Assembly (NCBI GenBank): GCA_021818715.1
Contig: JAKATN010000004.1
Location: 21,460 to 85,459 of the forward strand
Direction of reading: 5' to 3'
Length of the DNA: 64,000 nt
DNA from: Thermoplasmata archaeon
GTDB taxonomy: Archaea > Thermoplasmatota > Thermoplasmata > Thermoplasmatales > Thermoplasmataceae
The notes beneath the pieces were generated by a model. It had not been told where the DNA came from. It did no database searches and saw only the letters and a list, made by a program, of their open reading frames with translations. The translations under genes and the position numbers were made by a program. Positions 7,879 through 16,916 of this stretch are shown piece after piece; positions within the stretch are counted from its first letter, which is position 1, and each line of letters starts with the position of its first letter.

Positions 7879-10254
7879 ATGGAAAAAAAATGCAGACCGA
7901 TGGATCTGGACATAAAAGCGGTTGAGGAGAAATGGAAGGACCGCTGGTATGAAGGGGGCATATTCGAATTCAAAAAGCAGTCCGGGAAAGGCCTCTATTC
8001 AATCGATACCCCTCCTCCTACCGTGTCGGGTGCCCTGCACATGGGGCATGCCTTTTCATATCCGCACCAGGATTTTGTTGCCAGATACAGAAGGATGAGA
8101 GGTTATCGCGTGCTTTACCCGTGGGGACTGGATGATAACGGCCTGCCCACAGAAAGATATGTGGAAAAGGTGCTGGGAAAGAGGGGGAGCAGGGAAAACC
8201 TTTCAGAGTTCAATGCAGAGTGCTTCAGGATAAGCACTGATCTGGAGAAGGAGATGACGGCAATGGCAATGAACATGGGATTGAGCGCTGACTTCAGGCA
8301 TCCCTACCGCACCGTGGAAAGGGATACCCAGAGGATTTCCCAGAAGCTGTTCCTGGATCTCCTTAGAAGCGGTACCGCTTACAGGGCAAGGGCTCCGTCT
8401 TACTGGTGCCCCACTTGCGGGACTGCCATCTCCCAGAGCGAATTGAAAAACAAGACAAAAGAAACGGACTTTGTGGACATAGAGTTCAGGGGAGATGATG
8501 GAAACGTGGTCATTTCCACCACAAGACCGGAACTGCTGTTTGCATGTGTGGCAATCGCCGTAAACCCTTCCGATGAGCGGTACAGGCCAGTTGCAGGATC
8601 AAGCGTCAGGGTTCCTATGGCCGGGTATGAGGTACCCGTAATCAAGGACGAGTCCGTGGTGATGGACAAGGGAACCGGGGCAGAGATGGTCTGCACCTTC
8701 GGGGATCAGAACGATCTCGAGATCTGGAAGAAGTTCAGGCTTCCGCTGAGGGAAATTGTGGGAGAAGACGGAAGGATGAACTCCCAGGCATTGTTCCTTT
8801 CAGGCCTGCGGATAGGCGAAGCAAGGAAGACAATCATCTCGAGGCTTGAGTCTGAGGGGTACCTGAAGGGGAGCAGGAAGATAGTCCACACCGTGAATGC
8901 GCATGAAAGGTGCGATACCCCGGTTGAGATCTCTATAAGCACCCAGTGGTTCGTGAAGAGCCTTGATCTCAAGGAAGATCTGATTAAGCGGGGAAGGGAG
9001 ATTCTCTGGAAACCTGATTTCATGAGAATCCGTTACGAGAACTGGGTGAACGGCCTCAGGTGGGACTGGTGCATTTCCAGACAGAGATTTTACGGGATCC
9101 CGTTCCCTGTATGGTACTGCAGGAATTGCGGATCTGCAGTCCTGCCAAAAGACGAGGAACTCCCGGTGGATCCAAGGCTCGGTTCTGGGGGCCAAAAATG
9201 TGAAAAGTGCGGATCGGGTGATCTTGTTCCGGACACGGACGTCATGGACACATGGGCCACTTCCTCGCTCACTCCCGACATTGCAATGAACAGATACGGG
9301 CTGGGCGAGCCGGAGTATCCATTCAGCTGCAGGTTCCAGGCACATGACATAATTTCCACCTGGGCCTTCACCACCATACTCAGGGCGCATCTCAACCATT
9401 CAGGCATTCCCTGGAGGGAAATTTCAATCAGCGGAAACGTAACAGATCCTGAGGGCAAGAAAATGAGCAAGAGCAAGGGAAATGCCCTTTCCCCATCCCA
9501 GATCATAGAGAAGTACGGTTCAGACGCGTTGCGATACTGGAGCGCGTCCGTTTCCCCCTGGGAAGATGTCACCCTGAATGATCAGGAGCTGGTGAGGGGG
9601 CGCAGGCTTGTGGTGAAGATCCACAACGTCGCCAGGCTGCTTTCAATGCTTGCCGACGGGAAAACGGTATCCCCTTCATATGAAAGCAGCGCGCCGTATG
9701 ATTCATGGATACTTAATTCGCTGAAAACCGTTGCTTCCGAGATGACTTCCGCTATGGAGGATCACAATTTCTACAGAGGCAGGCTGGCCCTTGACACCTT
9801 CTTCTGGGGCAGCTACTGCGACAACTACCTGGAGATACTGAAGAGTGAGTCCAGGGCAGGCAAGGATCCCGATGGCAGCAGCCTGGGTGTTGCATATTTC
9901 GTATTTCTCAACGTGCTGAAACTTTATGCCCCAATAATGCCATTCATAACCGAGGAGGTTTACAGCAATCTTTCGGTCCCGGGAAAGCTGGATAGCCTGC
10001 ACATGGAAAGATGGCCCGATATGGATGGCATTACGTTCAGGGAGACCGATTTCGAGAATACCCTGAAAATGATAGCGGGGATAAGATCCATAAGATCATC
10101 GAGACAGATTGCCCCCTCTGCCACGATACCAAGGGTGGCCGTGCGCGGCCCGGAGGCGTCAATCAAGAGGGATGCAGGGCTCGTATGCAGATTGCTGAAG
10201 GTCGATGATCTTGTCTTTGCGGGCAGTGCCCAGGAGATAAGCGTGGAAACCTGA
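7879..10254 (+). CDS. valS: Valyl-tRNA synthetase
   Basis: This 791-residue class I synthetase is short, as archaeal ValRS usually is. It has the HIGH motif HMGH at residues 54-57, the KMSKS motif at 528-532, a CP1 editing insert with 'ISTTRPELLFACVAIAV', and two zinc-ribbon pairs (CPTC near 176, and CRNC...CEKC around 414-442). The DTDVMDTWATSSLTP block is typical of ValRS rather than IleRS. It charges tRNA-Val and edits misactivated threonine. ATG 7900 (residue 8) is an alternative start: a TATA-like TAATTATATG at 7872-7882 lies about 23 nt before it and would give a leaderless mRNA; another, TTTTTTA at 7849-7855, suits 7879. Confidence 0.95.
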   Translation: MEKKCRPMDLDIKAVEEKWKDRWYEGGIFEFKKQSGKGLYSIDTPPPTVSGALHMGHAFSYPHQDFVARYRRMRGYRVLYPWGLDDNGLPTERYVEKVLGKRGSRENLSEFNAECFRISTDLEKEMTAMAMNMGLSADFRHPYRTVERDTQRISQKLFLDLLRSGTAYRARAPSYWCPTCGTAISQSELKNKTKETDFVDIEFRGDDGNVVISTTRPELLFACVAIAVNPSDERYRPVAGSSVRVPMAGYEVPVIKDESVVMDKGTGAEMVCTFGDQNDLEIWKKFRLPLREIVGEDGRMNSQALFLSGLRIGEARKTIISRLESEGYLKGSRKIVHTVNAHERCDTPVEISISTQWFVKSLDLKEDLIKRGREILWKPDFMRIRYENWVNGLRWDWCISRQRFYGIPFPVWYCRNCGSAVLPKDEELPVDPRLGSGGQKCEKCGSGDLVPDTDVMDTWATSSLTPDIAMNRYGLGEPEYPFSCRFQAHDIISTWAFTTILRAHLNHSGIPWREISISGNVTDPEGKKMSKSKGNALSPSQIIEKYGSDALRYWSASVSPWEDVTLNDQELVRGRRLVVKIHNVARLLSMLADGKTVSPSYESSAPYDSWILNSLKTVASEMTSAMEDHNFYRGRLALDTFFWGSYCDNYLEILKSESRAGKDPDGSSLGVAYFVFLNVLKLYAPIMPFITEEVYSNLSVPGKLDSLHMERWPDMDGITFRETDFENTLKMIAGIRSIRSSRQIAPSATIPRVAVRGPEASIKRDAGLVCRLLKVDDLVFAGSAQEISVET

Positions 10255-10297
10255 CAGGAGATCGATCATTATTTTAACGGATCGGCATTAAGTGGAT

Positions 10298-10828
10298 ATG
10301 GCCATACCCAGCCCGAGGATGCTATTCAGGATCGGGGCGATCGTTGTCGCCGCCTCGCTTGTTTTCCTTGGGATCTCCCTGTCCGAGATAGGTTCCGGAG
10401 GAGAGGGATTCCCAGTTCAGAGCATTGCGCCGCATTCATCCGGATCGCTCACGTTCTCCAGGTACGTGAATGCCGGGGATGACCTGGAATACATTGTGAC
10501 CCCTGAATATTCCGGGAGCAGCGCAATCAGCCTTACCGTATATCTGGTATCCCCCGGGAACCAGAGTATCGCATATACAAATGTGACCCTCTCCGCATCC
10601 GTATCCGATGTTATTGTGGCGCCTCAGTCCGGAACGTGGCAGATAGGATTCCAGAACAACGGCAACAGCAATCTGAATTTCACCGTATACATGTCTGTGG
10701 TGCCCTTTGTCTCCCTTGTTTTACTGGATCTTGCTCTTGCCCTGCTGGTCTCAGGTGGCGGAATACTGATTCTCGCATATGTGATAAGGAGGAGGGAGAT
10801 CAGTATAGCGCTCAGGCGCAACTACTGA
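10298..10828 (+). CDS. Membrane-anchored extracytoplasmic beta-domain protein, unknown function
   Basis: This 176-residue protein has an N-terminal hydrophobic helix (about residues 9-30), an extracytoplasmic beta-rich domain containing several N-x-S/T sequons, and a C-terminal helix (about 137-163) followed by a basic RRRE cytoplasmic tail. The middle resembles the short jelly-roll or GOLD-like domains seen in archaeal envelope proteins, but I do not recognise a family. ATG 10298 is preferred to GTG 10292 because a TATA-like TTATTTTAA is centred 25 nt upstream. It overlaps the converging GH15 gene by 7 bases. It might be a pseudopilin-free surface sensor or structural protein; nothing in the sequence decides. 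Confidence 0.6.
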   Translation: MAIPSPRMLFRIGAIVVAASLVFLGISLSEIGSGGEGFPVQSIAPHSSGSLTFSRYVNAGDDLEYIVTPEYSGSSAISLTVYLVSPGNQSIAYTNVTLSASVSDVIVAPQSGTWQIGFQNNGNSNLNFTVYMSVVPFVSLVLLDLALALLVSGGGILILAYVIRRREISIALRRNY

Positions 10829-12681
10829 TCCTGTATCCCCTCTTTCCGGTAAATCTGGGACTTTCCCTTGAAGACGTCGTTAAGGCGCTTTGCTGCCCTT
10901 ATGAGACCAAGATGGCTCATGGCCTGCGGGAAATTCCCGATGGGCTCAAGGGACTCCAGATCCACTTCCTCGGACATCAGGTAAAGGTGATTGGAAAACT
11001 TCTGCAGGTGATCGAAGACCTCCCTGGCCTTTTCGTATTCCCTCATGAGGACCAGGTCTTCCACATACCAGTATGAAAGAAGGAGAAAGGCGTTGTCCGG
11101 GCATTTCAGGCCGTCATCGTTTGTGTACCGCCTGAAAAGGAAGTCCTTCGTCATAAGCTCATCCTCTATTCTCTTCACCGTCGACTGGATAATCTCGTCG
11201 TTTGGGGAGAGGATTCCAAAATGAGGGATCCTGAGAAGCGCCCCGTCCGTATTCTGCGACCCGTAATACTGGACAAAGGAGTTGGTCTTCCTGTCTACGG
11301 CGTTCGCAAGTATGCTCTCCCTGATCAGGTCGGCATTTTTCTGCCACTGAGAATATGGAGCGGTGAATCCAATCTTTCTCCCCATTTCTATTGCCCTCCT
11401 GAAGGCAACCCATGCTACTGCCTTGGAAAATGTGTAATGCCTGGGTGCGGTCCTGAACTCCCAGATGGACGAGTCCTCCTTCTGCCATATCCTCGAGAGG
11501 TGGGCAAGCGTCTCCCTGACAAAGTCCCAGAGGAAGCTGTTAACAGTGCCGCCTGCATTTGCGACAAAATAGATTGCATTTATTATGCTTCCATATTCGT
11601 CGATCTGCAGCTGTGTCGCTGCCTGGTTCCCCATCCGGACAGGCTGAGAATCCATGTAACCGGAATAATCTATGGTTTCCTCCTCAAGAGACCCGTGTTC
11701 GTTGATCTGGTAGATTGTCTTCAGCTTTCTCTGCTTCTTGACGGTTTCCATTATATCGTAAAGGAACTTTATGGCCTCCCTCTTGTATCCCAGGATGGCA
11801 AGAGACTCTACCACATAGGCCGTATCCCTGATCCATGTGAACCTGTAGTCCCAGTTGCGCTCGCCACCGATGCACTCGGGAAGGCTGGAAGTCGGAGCGG
11901 CAACCATCAGCCCGGTGGGCTCATAGAAAAGCCCCTTCAGGACGAGGGCCGATCTCACCGTTTCCCGGTTGTAAAGGGCCGGATAACGTCCCTGTGAAAC
12001 CCAGTCCTTCCAGTACTTGGAAGTCTCTTCCATCCTTTCCAGGGTCTGGTAGTCCGATACCCTCTGCACATCCCTGACTCCATGAAGAACGACAACCCTG
12101 GCATCTTCCCCCTTTTTCATCCTTATGCCGCCGGCAAGGCTCCGTCCCCTGATTTTCAGGGGGAGATCCGACGATACACCCAGGGAGTGGCTCTTCGCCC
12201 GGAATACGAAACCTTCCTTCATCTTGGAAATCGCAGGTTCGGTCCTCCCGTAATCAAAGACCGGTTCGACTGTGACCTTCACGTCAATGTCCCTGTTCGG
12301 TGTTTCGAGGTACCTGTGTATTTCCGGAAAGTTGATCGTGCTGTATTCCGATGTCGGCAGGAAGTCCGTGACCCTCAGGGCCAATACCAGATCGTCGTAG
12401 AATTCGGTGATGAGTATGTTCGTGTGATCGTGATAATACTGGATCACCTTCAGGTGATCGGTGGCCATCGGGGTAACCTGGAAATGCCCTCCCTTCCTGC
12501 TGTCAAGTATGGAGGAAAACACCGGATCAGAATTGAAGTGCGGGAGGCAGGCCCAGTCTATAGTGCCGTTCATTGAGACAAGTGCGGCAGTCCTGTTGTT
12601 GCAGATCATCCCGTGGTTCCTGATCAGGGAATAGCCATCCCTGTCAATCTTCCCGTAAGGAGTGCCGCCTATAGATAGCAT
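10822..12681 (-). CDS. Glycoside hydrolase family 15 enzyme (glucoamylase or trehalase)
   Basis: This 619-residue intracellular protein without signal peptide has the GH15 two-part plan: an N-terminal super-sandwich (residues 1-240) starting with 'LIRNHGMICNNRTAALV', then an (alpha/alpha)6 barrel. Barrel motifs are GGERNWDYR at 272-280, SSIWEFR with the probable catalytic acid E408, and EEVD at 571-574 supplying the general base, followed by the typical NFPQAMSHLGLI. Bacterial and archaeal homologues hydrolyse maltooligosaccharides; Thermoplasma homologues have been reported as acid trehalases, so the substrate is open. ATG 12681 has a GGAG 5 nt upstream. It is divergent from aroB across 48 bp. 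Confidence 0.9.
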   Translation of the reverse strand: MLSIGGTPYGKIDRDGYSLIRNHGMICNNRTAALVSMNGTIDWACLPHFNSDPVFSSILDSRKGGHFQVTPMATDHLKVIQYYHDHTNILITEFYDDLVLALRVTDFLPTSEYSTINFPEIHRYLETPNRDIDVKVTVEPVFDYGRTEPAISKMKEGFVFRAKSHSLGVSSDLPLKIRGRSLAGGIRMKKGEDARVVVLHGVRDVQRVSDYQTLERMEETSKYWKDWVSQGRYPALYNRETVRSALVLKGLFYEPTGLMVAAPTSSLPECIGGERNWDYRFTWIRDTAYVVESLAILGYKREAIKFLYDIMETVKKQRKLKTIYQINEHGSLEEETIDYSGYMDSQPVRMGNQAATQLQIDEYGSIINAIYFVANAGGTVNSFLWDFVRETLAHLSRIWQKEDSSIWEFRTAPRHYTFSKAVAWVAFRRAIEMGRKIGFTAPYSQWQKNADLIRESILANAVDRKTNSFVQYYGSQNTDGALLRIPHFGILSPNDEIIQSTVKRIEDELMTKDFLFRRYTNDDGLKCPDNAFLLLSYWYVEDLVLMREYEKAREVFDHLQKFSNHLYLMSEEVDLESLEPIGNFPQAMSHLGLIRAAKRLNDVFKGKSQIYRKEGIQDQ

Positions 12682-12729
12682 CTTTTCTCCTTAAATGGCG
12701 CATGGTATTAACTTTTAACCGTCCATGCA

Positions 12730-13821
12730 ATGCAATCCGGATATCCATTGCAGACATGCAGCTACAGGATCGAAGGAATGGAGACCTCAATTTCAATAGG
12801 CTACAGGATCCTTCGTGATCCCGCAAACGCCGCTATTAAATCCTCCCGGATAGTCTTTATATCCGCCGGGTTGCCTGGCAGGTACCAGGATTATCTCGCA
12901 GATTTGTTCCAGAACTCAGAAATAGTGAGAGTCAAGGACGGGGAGACCCTGAAATCCCTTGACGGTGCTGTCTCAATATTTGATTCTCTGGCAGGCAGTT
13001 CCATCGGAAGAGGGGATTCAATAGCATACGCAGGAGGCGGAACCCTGGGAGACGTAGTTGGATTTGCGGCCTCCACTTTCAAAAGGGGTGTTGGCCTTGT
13101 CTCGATACCGACCACTTTCCTTGCGCAGATTGACAGCGCCATAGGCGGGAAGAACGGCATCAATTTCCGGAATGCAAAGAACATGATCGGATCGTTTTAC
13201 CTTCCGGAATTTGTTTATTCCGACAGCTATTTCCTTGAGGGAATGACGGATAAGCTTTTCCTGAACGGTCTGGGCGAACTCCTCAAGTATTATATCCTGA
13301 ACCCGGAGGAATTCAGGTGGTCGCTTCTTGGCGGGGGGGCGGATGACATGCGATGGAATATGGAAGCGCTCGATCAGGCTGTCTTCACCTGCACCAGACT
13401 GAAGATGGACTATGTATCCAGGGATTTCCGCGACCTGGCAGGAATCCGCAGGATGCTGAATTTCGGTCATACGATTGGTCATGCGCTTGAATCTGCAACA
13501 GAATTCAGGATTTCCCATGGAGAGGCCGTATTCTGGGGAATGATGCTTGAGTCTCTATGGGTGCAGGCTAAGGGAATAAATGCATCCCGCATAGTGTCGC
13601 TCCTCAGGCCTTACCTGCCATTCTTTGCGAGCTCAAGAAAACTCCTTGAACCGGTGCTTGGCGATCTGAAGGGTTTCGTGATGCAGGACAAAAAGATCAC
13701 CCGGGACACCATTGCACTCCCTTTCCCTATGGAACCTGGCGTGGCCGGCAGCGTTGACATGAAGATTTCTGATCTTGAATGGTTCCTTTCCCATAATCCT
13801 CTGGAGGGTGAGGTTGAGTAG
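12730..13821 (+). CDS. aroB: 3-dehydroquinate synthase
   Basis: This 363-residue protein belongs to the sugar-phosphate cyclase family. It shows the NAD-binding GGGTLGDVVGF at residues 102-112, the family's 'IPTTFLAQIDSAIGGKNGIN' block, and zinc ligands E183, H247 and H263. It closes DAHP to 3-dehydroquinate, the second step of the shikimate pathway, so this organism uses the bacterial-type route rather than the archaeal AroB' route. ATG 12730 keeps the first beta strand; ATG 12778 would remove it. It is the first gene of aroB-aroE-aroK-aroA, and the next start codon lies inside its 3' end. Confidence 0.93.
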   Translation: MQSGYPLQTCSYRIEGMETSISIGYRILRDPANAAIKSSRIVFISAGLPGRYQDYLADLFQNSEIVRVKDGETLKSLDGAVSIFDSLAGSSIGRGDSIAYAGGGTLGDVVGFAASTFKRGVGLVSIPTTFLAQIDSAIGGKNGINFRNAKNMIGSFYLPEFVYSDSYFLEGMTDKLFLNGLGELLKYYILNPEEFRWSLLGGGADDMRWNMEALDQAVFTCTRLKMDYVSRDFRDLAGIRRMLNFGHTIGHALESATEFRISHGEAVFWGMMLESLWVQAKGINASRIVSLLRPYLPFFASSRKLLEPVLGDLKGFVMQDKKITRDTIALPFPMEPGVAGSVDMKISDLEWFLSHNPLEGEVE

Positions 13822-14596
13822 CCTTTACGGAGTGCTTGGATCCCCTATTTCCAGGTCCAGCAGTGCACATCTTTTCAATGAATACTTCAAGAAACACTCA
13901 ATTGATGCGCTGTACCTGCCGCTTGACTGCGATACTTTAAGGTTTTCCCACATTATGCCCGCAGTGAAACATGCATTCAGCGGAGTCAACGTAACCTCGC
14001 CGCTGAAGAGGGAGATCTACCGTGAGTGCACGTCTCATGACGAGGCCAGCAGCGTTACAGGTTCCGTCAACGTCGTGAAAATCAGCATGGGGAAGCTTGA
14101 GGGCTACAACTCGGATCCCGCCGGCTTCAGGTATCTCATTGATTCTAACGGGGTTGAGGTATCAGGCAAAAGTATCGCCGTTCTTGGCAGCGGAGGCGCA
14201 TCCGCTTCTGTTGCATATGCATTGCGCAGATGGTACACCCCCGGTTCTGTTGCCATTGTCAGCAGGCGCGCTGGAAAGAGTGATGGGAGTTTGACAGATT
14301 ACGCGAACCTCAGGGAAAGGTATGACGTTTTGATAAGCACCATTCCTTACCAGCATCAGGAGAGCTTCTTATCGCAGTTTGAAATGGTGATAGGCAGGAT
14401 CAGGCCAGCAGTGGTGATAGACATAGTGTACAATCCGAAGGTTACTCTCTTCATGAAGGCAGCGGCACTCAGTGGGATAAGAACTGTCGGCGGCACGGAC
14501 ATGTTTCTCGGGCAGGCCAGCACCGCTTTCGATTTGTGGTTCAAAAGGAAGGCTGACATGGAAGAACTCAGGGAAATACTTCTATCAGGGGAGTGA
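13814..14596 (+). CDS. aroE: Shikimate dehydrogenase
   Basis: This 260-residue enzyme reduces 3-dehydroshikimate to shikimate with NADPH. The substrate domain carries 'YGVLGSPISRSSSAHLFN' and 'GVNVTSPLKREI' with its catalytic lysine; the Rossmann domain carries VLGSGGASASV; the C-terminal 'VGGTDMFLGQAS' block contacts substrate. The start is TTG 13814, because GGAGGGTGA at 13803-13811 is a strong Shine-Dalgarno and the protein then begins right at the conserved 'LYGVLGSP'. The frame extends to ATG 13775, but that would add unrelated residues. It overlaps aroB by 8 bases. Confidence 0.92.
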   Translation: MSSLYGVLGSPISRSSSAHLFNEYFKKHSIDALYLPLDCDTLRFSHIMPAVKHAFSGVNVTSPLKREIYRECTSHDEASSVTGSVNVVKISMGKLEGYNSDPAGFRYLIDSNGVEVSGKSIAVLGSGGASASVAYALRRWYTPGSVAIVSRRAGKSDGSLTDYANLRERYDVLISTIPYQHQESFLSQFEMVIGRIRPAVVIDIVYNPKVTLFMKAAALSGIRTVGGTDMFLGQASTAFDLWFKRKADMEELREILLSGE

Positions 14597-14600
14597 ACAG

Positions 14601-15425
14601 TTGTCCATCATAAGCGTCAATGGCGGGATAAGCGTGATTTCGGCCTTCGCCAACGGGATCGGTTCGGCTGTATCGATAGACCTTTCCATGAGAATCATGA
14701 GTTCCAGAAGCGGGGAAACCCCTGATCCAATCGTCCATGATCTTGCAAGCTGGTACTGTGATCGGTTTTCGCTGAAGGAAGTGCCTGAAATCTCCATACA
14801 CAGCAGGATTCCAAGAGGGCAGGGACTGAAAAGCAGCAGTGCGCTGGCTATTGGCATTCTTGAACTTCTCATCATGGAGAATGGCGTCAGTATTCCAGAT
14901 GAGGAAAAGCTGTCCGCTGCCGCAATTGCGTCAAAAGAACACAAGCTTTCGGCCACAGGAGCTTACGATGACCTGACCGCTGCATACTACGGAGGGCTCA
15001 CCCTCACCGATAACAACGAGAACAAACTGTACCTGAGAAAAGAGGTTCCGCTTATGCCCGTAATGATTGTGTACGATCCCCTGGAGACGAGAAGTTCCTA
15101 TCTGCTGAAAGATGCTTTTGCTGAAACTCCTGCATCAGATATTCAGACCATGGCAGAGAAGGTGAAGAAAGGGTCATTCCTGCCGGTGGCGGTTATGAAC
15201 GGGCAGATTATGGGGAGAAAGACCGGCATCAGGAACGACTTGATAGATCAGATCAGGAAGTTCTCGCCACTTGCAGTTTCTCAATCCGGAAAGGGACCAT
15301 CGATCTTTGCATTCTTCAAGAACACAATTGAAATGAGGAAATGTGCCGCTTCTCTGGCCAGTAAGAAGGGGATCAGCATAATACTGTCTAGAACTTCCAA
15401 CGATCCGATCCAGAGGTCAGAATGA
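14601..15425 (+). CDS. aroK: Archaeal (GHMP-family) shikimate kinase
   Basis: This 274-residue kinase phosphorylates shikimate at O3. It is the archaeal GHMP type, unrelated to bacterial AroK: the ATP loop is IPRGQGLKSSSALA (about residues 70-83), with 'SATGAYDDLTAAYYGG' as the second GHMP motif and 'QSGKGPSIFAFF' as the third. The start is TTG 14601, 4 nt after the aroE stop, with GGGGAGTGA just upstream as Shine-Dalgarno. Its stop overlaps the aroA ATG in ATGA. It sits between aroE and aroA, which confirms the pathway assignment. Confidence 0.92.
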   Translation: MSIISVNGGISVISAFANGIGSAVSIDLSMRIMSSRSGETPDPIVHDLASWYCDRFSLKEVPEISIHSRIPRGQGLKSSSALAIGILELLIMENGVSIPDEEKLSAAAIASKEHKLSATGAYDDLTAAYYGGLTLTDNNENKLYLRKEVPLMPVMIVYDPLETRSSYLLKDAFAETPASDIQTMAEKVKKGSFLPVAVMNGQIMGRKTGIRNDLIDQIRKFSPLAVSQSGKGPSIFAFFKNTIEMRKCAASLASKKGISIILSRTSNDPIQRSE

Positions 15426-16681
15426 AAGCCGTATTCAGCTGCGTGTCTCCCTATGGGGAAATTTCCATCCCCGGCTCCAAGAGTTACTCCCAGCGCCTGA
15501 TCCTGCTTTCGGCACTTTTCTCCATTCCTCTCTCGCTGGAAAACATTTCATATTCGGAAGATGAGCTCAGGGCCGTCTCAGCAGCTTCACAGTGCGGAAT
15601 GACCGTCAGGAATTCCGGCGGCCGGTGCCTGATCTCCGGAAAGTTCAGATCGCCAGGAAAGCTCTTTGTAGGAGAATCAGCAACGCTGTTCCGCCTTGCT
15701 GCAGGAGGCCTCGCGGGCAAGAGGGAGACTGTTGAGTTCAGGCTTTCTGACTCCCTGCTCCACAGAAATCATGGAGACCTTTTGAATGCTCTCGCCTCAC
15801 AGGGTGTGCACTTCGAATCCATTCCCAGAGGTTTTCTGATGGATGCCTCTTCTGCAGTCACTGGCCCGGTGTCTGTAACCGGAAGAATAAGTTCACAGTT
15901 CGTTTCCTCACTTATTGTCATGAAGGCGTCAATGGGTGATTTCGGTTCTGAGGTGAGCGTTACCGACGGCCTTTCCTCTGCCGGATATGTTCAGATCACC
16001 ATGGATGTCATGAGGAAACTGGGTTTTACCATAAGGTCGAGAGCTTCCTCCTTTTCCGTTGAGTCATTCAAGCCCACAGACTCCGTGAACTTATCGCTTG
16101 AGGGGGATTTCTCCTCTGCAGCATATTTCATGGTGCTTGCTGCGCTGAAATCTGCAAACGGCATCGTTCTGAGGGGACTCGACCCCAACACTCTTCAGCC
16201 GGACAGGAAAATGCTTGATTTCATGAGACAGGCGGGGGTAAACATCACCATAGGCATGGACAACGTAACCATCAGGGAATCCGGTCTCAGTGGAGGGACT
16301 TACGAAGTGGACGGCTGTCCTGATCTCGCCCTTCCACTTACCGTTATGTCCCTCTTTTCTAAGGGAAAGTCAGAGATTACAGGCGTTTCACGGTTAAGAT
16401 ATAAGGAAACTGACAGGATAGAGTCCATGATCAAGCTTGCCCGTTCCTTCGGCGCTTCTGCGGAATATTCAGACAACTCGGTTTCAATCACTCCCCCGGA
16501 CGTGATCAGGGCCCCTGATGATCTTGAATTCCTGGAACACAGATCCATCATGGCAGGAATCATAGCGTCCATTGCCTCGGGAAGCCGGGTAGTAAATCAG
16601 AACGTCGAAAGGATTTCCAAGAGCTTCCCGGGATTCACCGGAATGCTGGAGCAGGTCGGCTGCCGCATAGAGAGATTATAG
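15422..16681 (+). CDS. aroA: 3-phosphoshikimate 1-carboxyvinyltransferase (EPSP synthase)
   Basis: This 419-residue enzyme joins shikimate-3-phosphate and phosphoenolpyruvate. Visible landmarks are the N-terminal 'ISIPGSKSYSQRLILLSA' phosphate site, 'GESATLFRLAAG' (the usual GNSGTTMRLL region, changed), 'ISSQFVSSLIV', 'EGDFSSAAYFM', and 'SRLRYKETDRIE' near residue 320. The start overlaps the aroK stop in ATGA. It is the last gene of the aro operon; no chorismate synthase gene follows in this window. The C-terminal 'HRSIMAGIIASIAS' contains the conserved H-x-x-A region. Confidence 0.93.
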   Translation: MKAVFSCVSPYGEISIPGSKSYSQRLILLSALFSIPLSLENISYSEDELRAVSAASQCGMTVRNSGGRCLISGKFRSPGKLFVGESATLFRLAAGGLAGKRETVEFRLSDSLLHRNHGDLLNALASQGVHFESIPRGFLMDASSAVTGPVSVTGRISSQFVSSLIVMKASMGDFGSEVSVTDGLSSAGYVQITMDVMRKLGFTIRSRASSFSVESFKPTDSVNLSLEGDFSSAAYFMVLAALKSANGIVLRGLDPNTLQPDRKMLDFMRQAGVNITIGMDNVTIRESGLSGGTYEVDGCPDLALPLTVMSLFSKGKSEITGVSRLRYKETDRIESMIKLARSFGASAEYSDNSVSITPPDVIRAPDDLEFLEHRSIMAGIIASIASGSRVVNQNVERISKSFPGFTGMLEQVGCRIERL

Positions 16682-16916
16682 TAACAAAGGCGTAAACAGC
16701 GGATCCCTGGATTCTGGTCGTACCCGCAGGACATGAAAACGCATTCTCTGTCCTGAGATGCGGCGATTGTCCTGGTGGAACTTATCCGGTTCCCCATCGA
16801 ATCGCGTGGGCGTTTGAATTGCATTCCATATGCCGTCTTCATGTGTAAGGGGCGTAACCTTCCATCGTATAGCGCCACAAGCTTGCCAGCAAATGTTAAA
16901 TCGGGATCACCAATAA
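16682..16916. other. Gap after aroA with alternative hairpins
   Basis: This 235-bp gap holds two mutually exclusive foldings. CAGGACA (16727-16733) can pair with TGTCCTG (16749-16755). CGCAT plus CTC (16740-16748) can instead pair with GAG plus ATGCG (16755-16762). A second TGTCCTG copy lies at 16768-16774. A minus-strand reading frame runs across the gap but matches no family I know. The argS promoter (ATGTTAAATC, about 16893-16902) lies at its end. Confidence 0.4.

Noticed and set aside
11221..11997. Long plus-strand reading frame (258 codons) inside the GH15 gene
   Set aside because: It runs antisense within a protein-coding gene whose motifs are intact, shows no family pattern and has no promoter.
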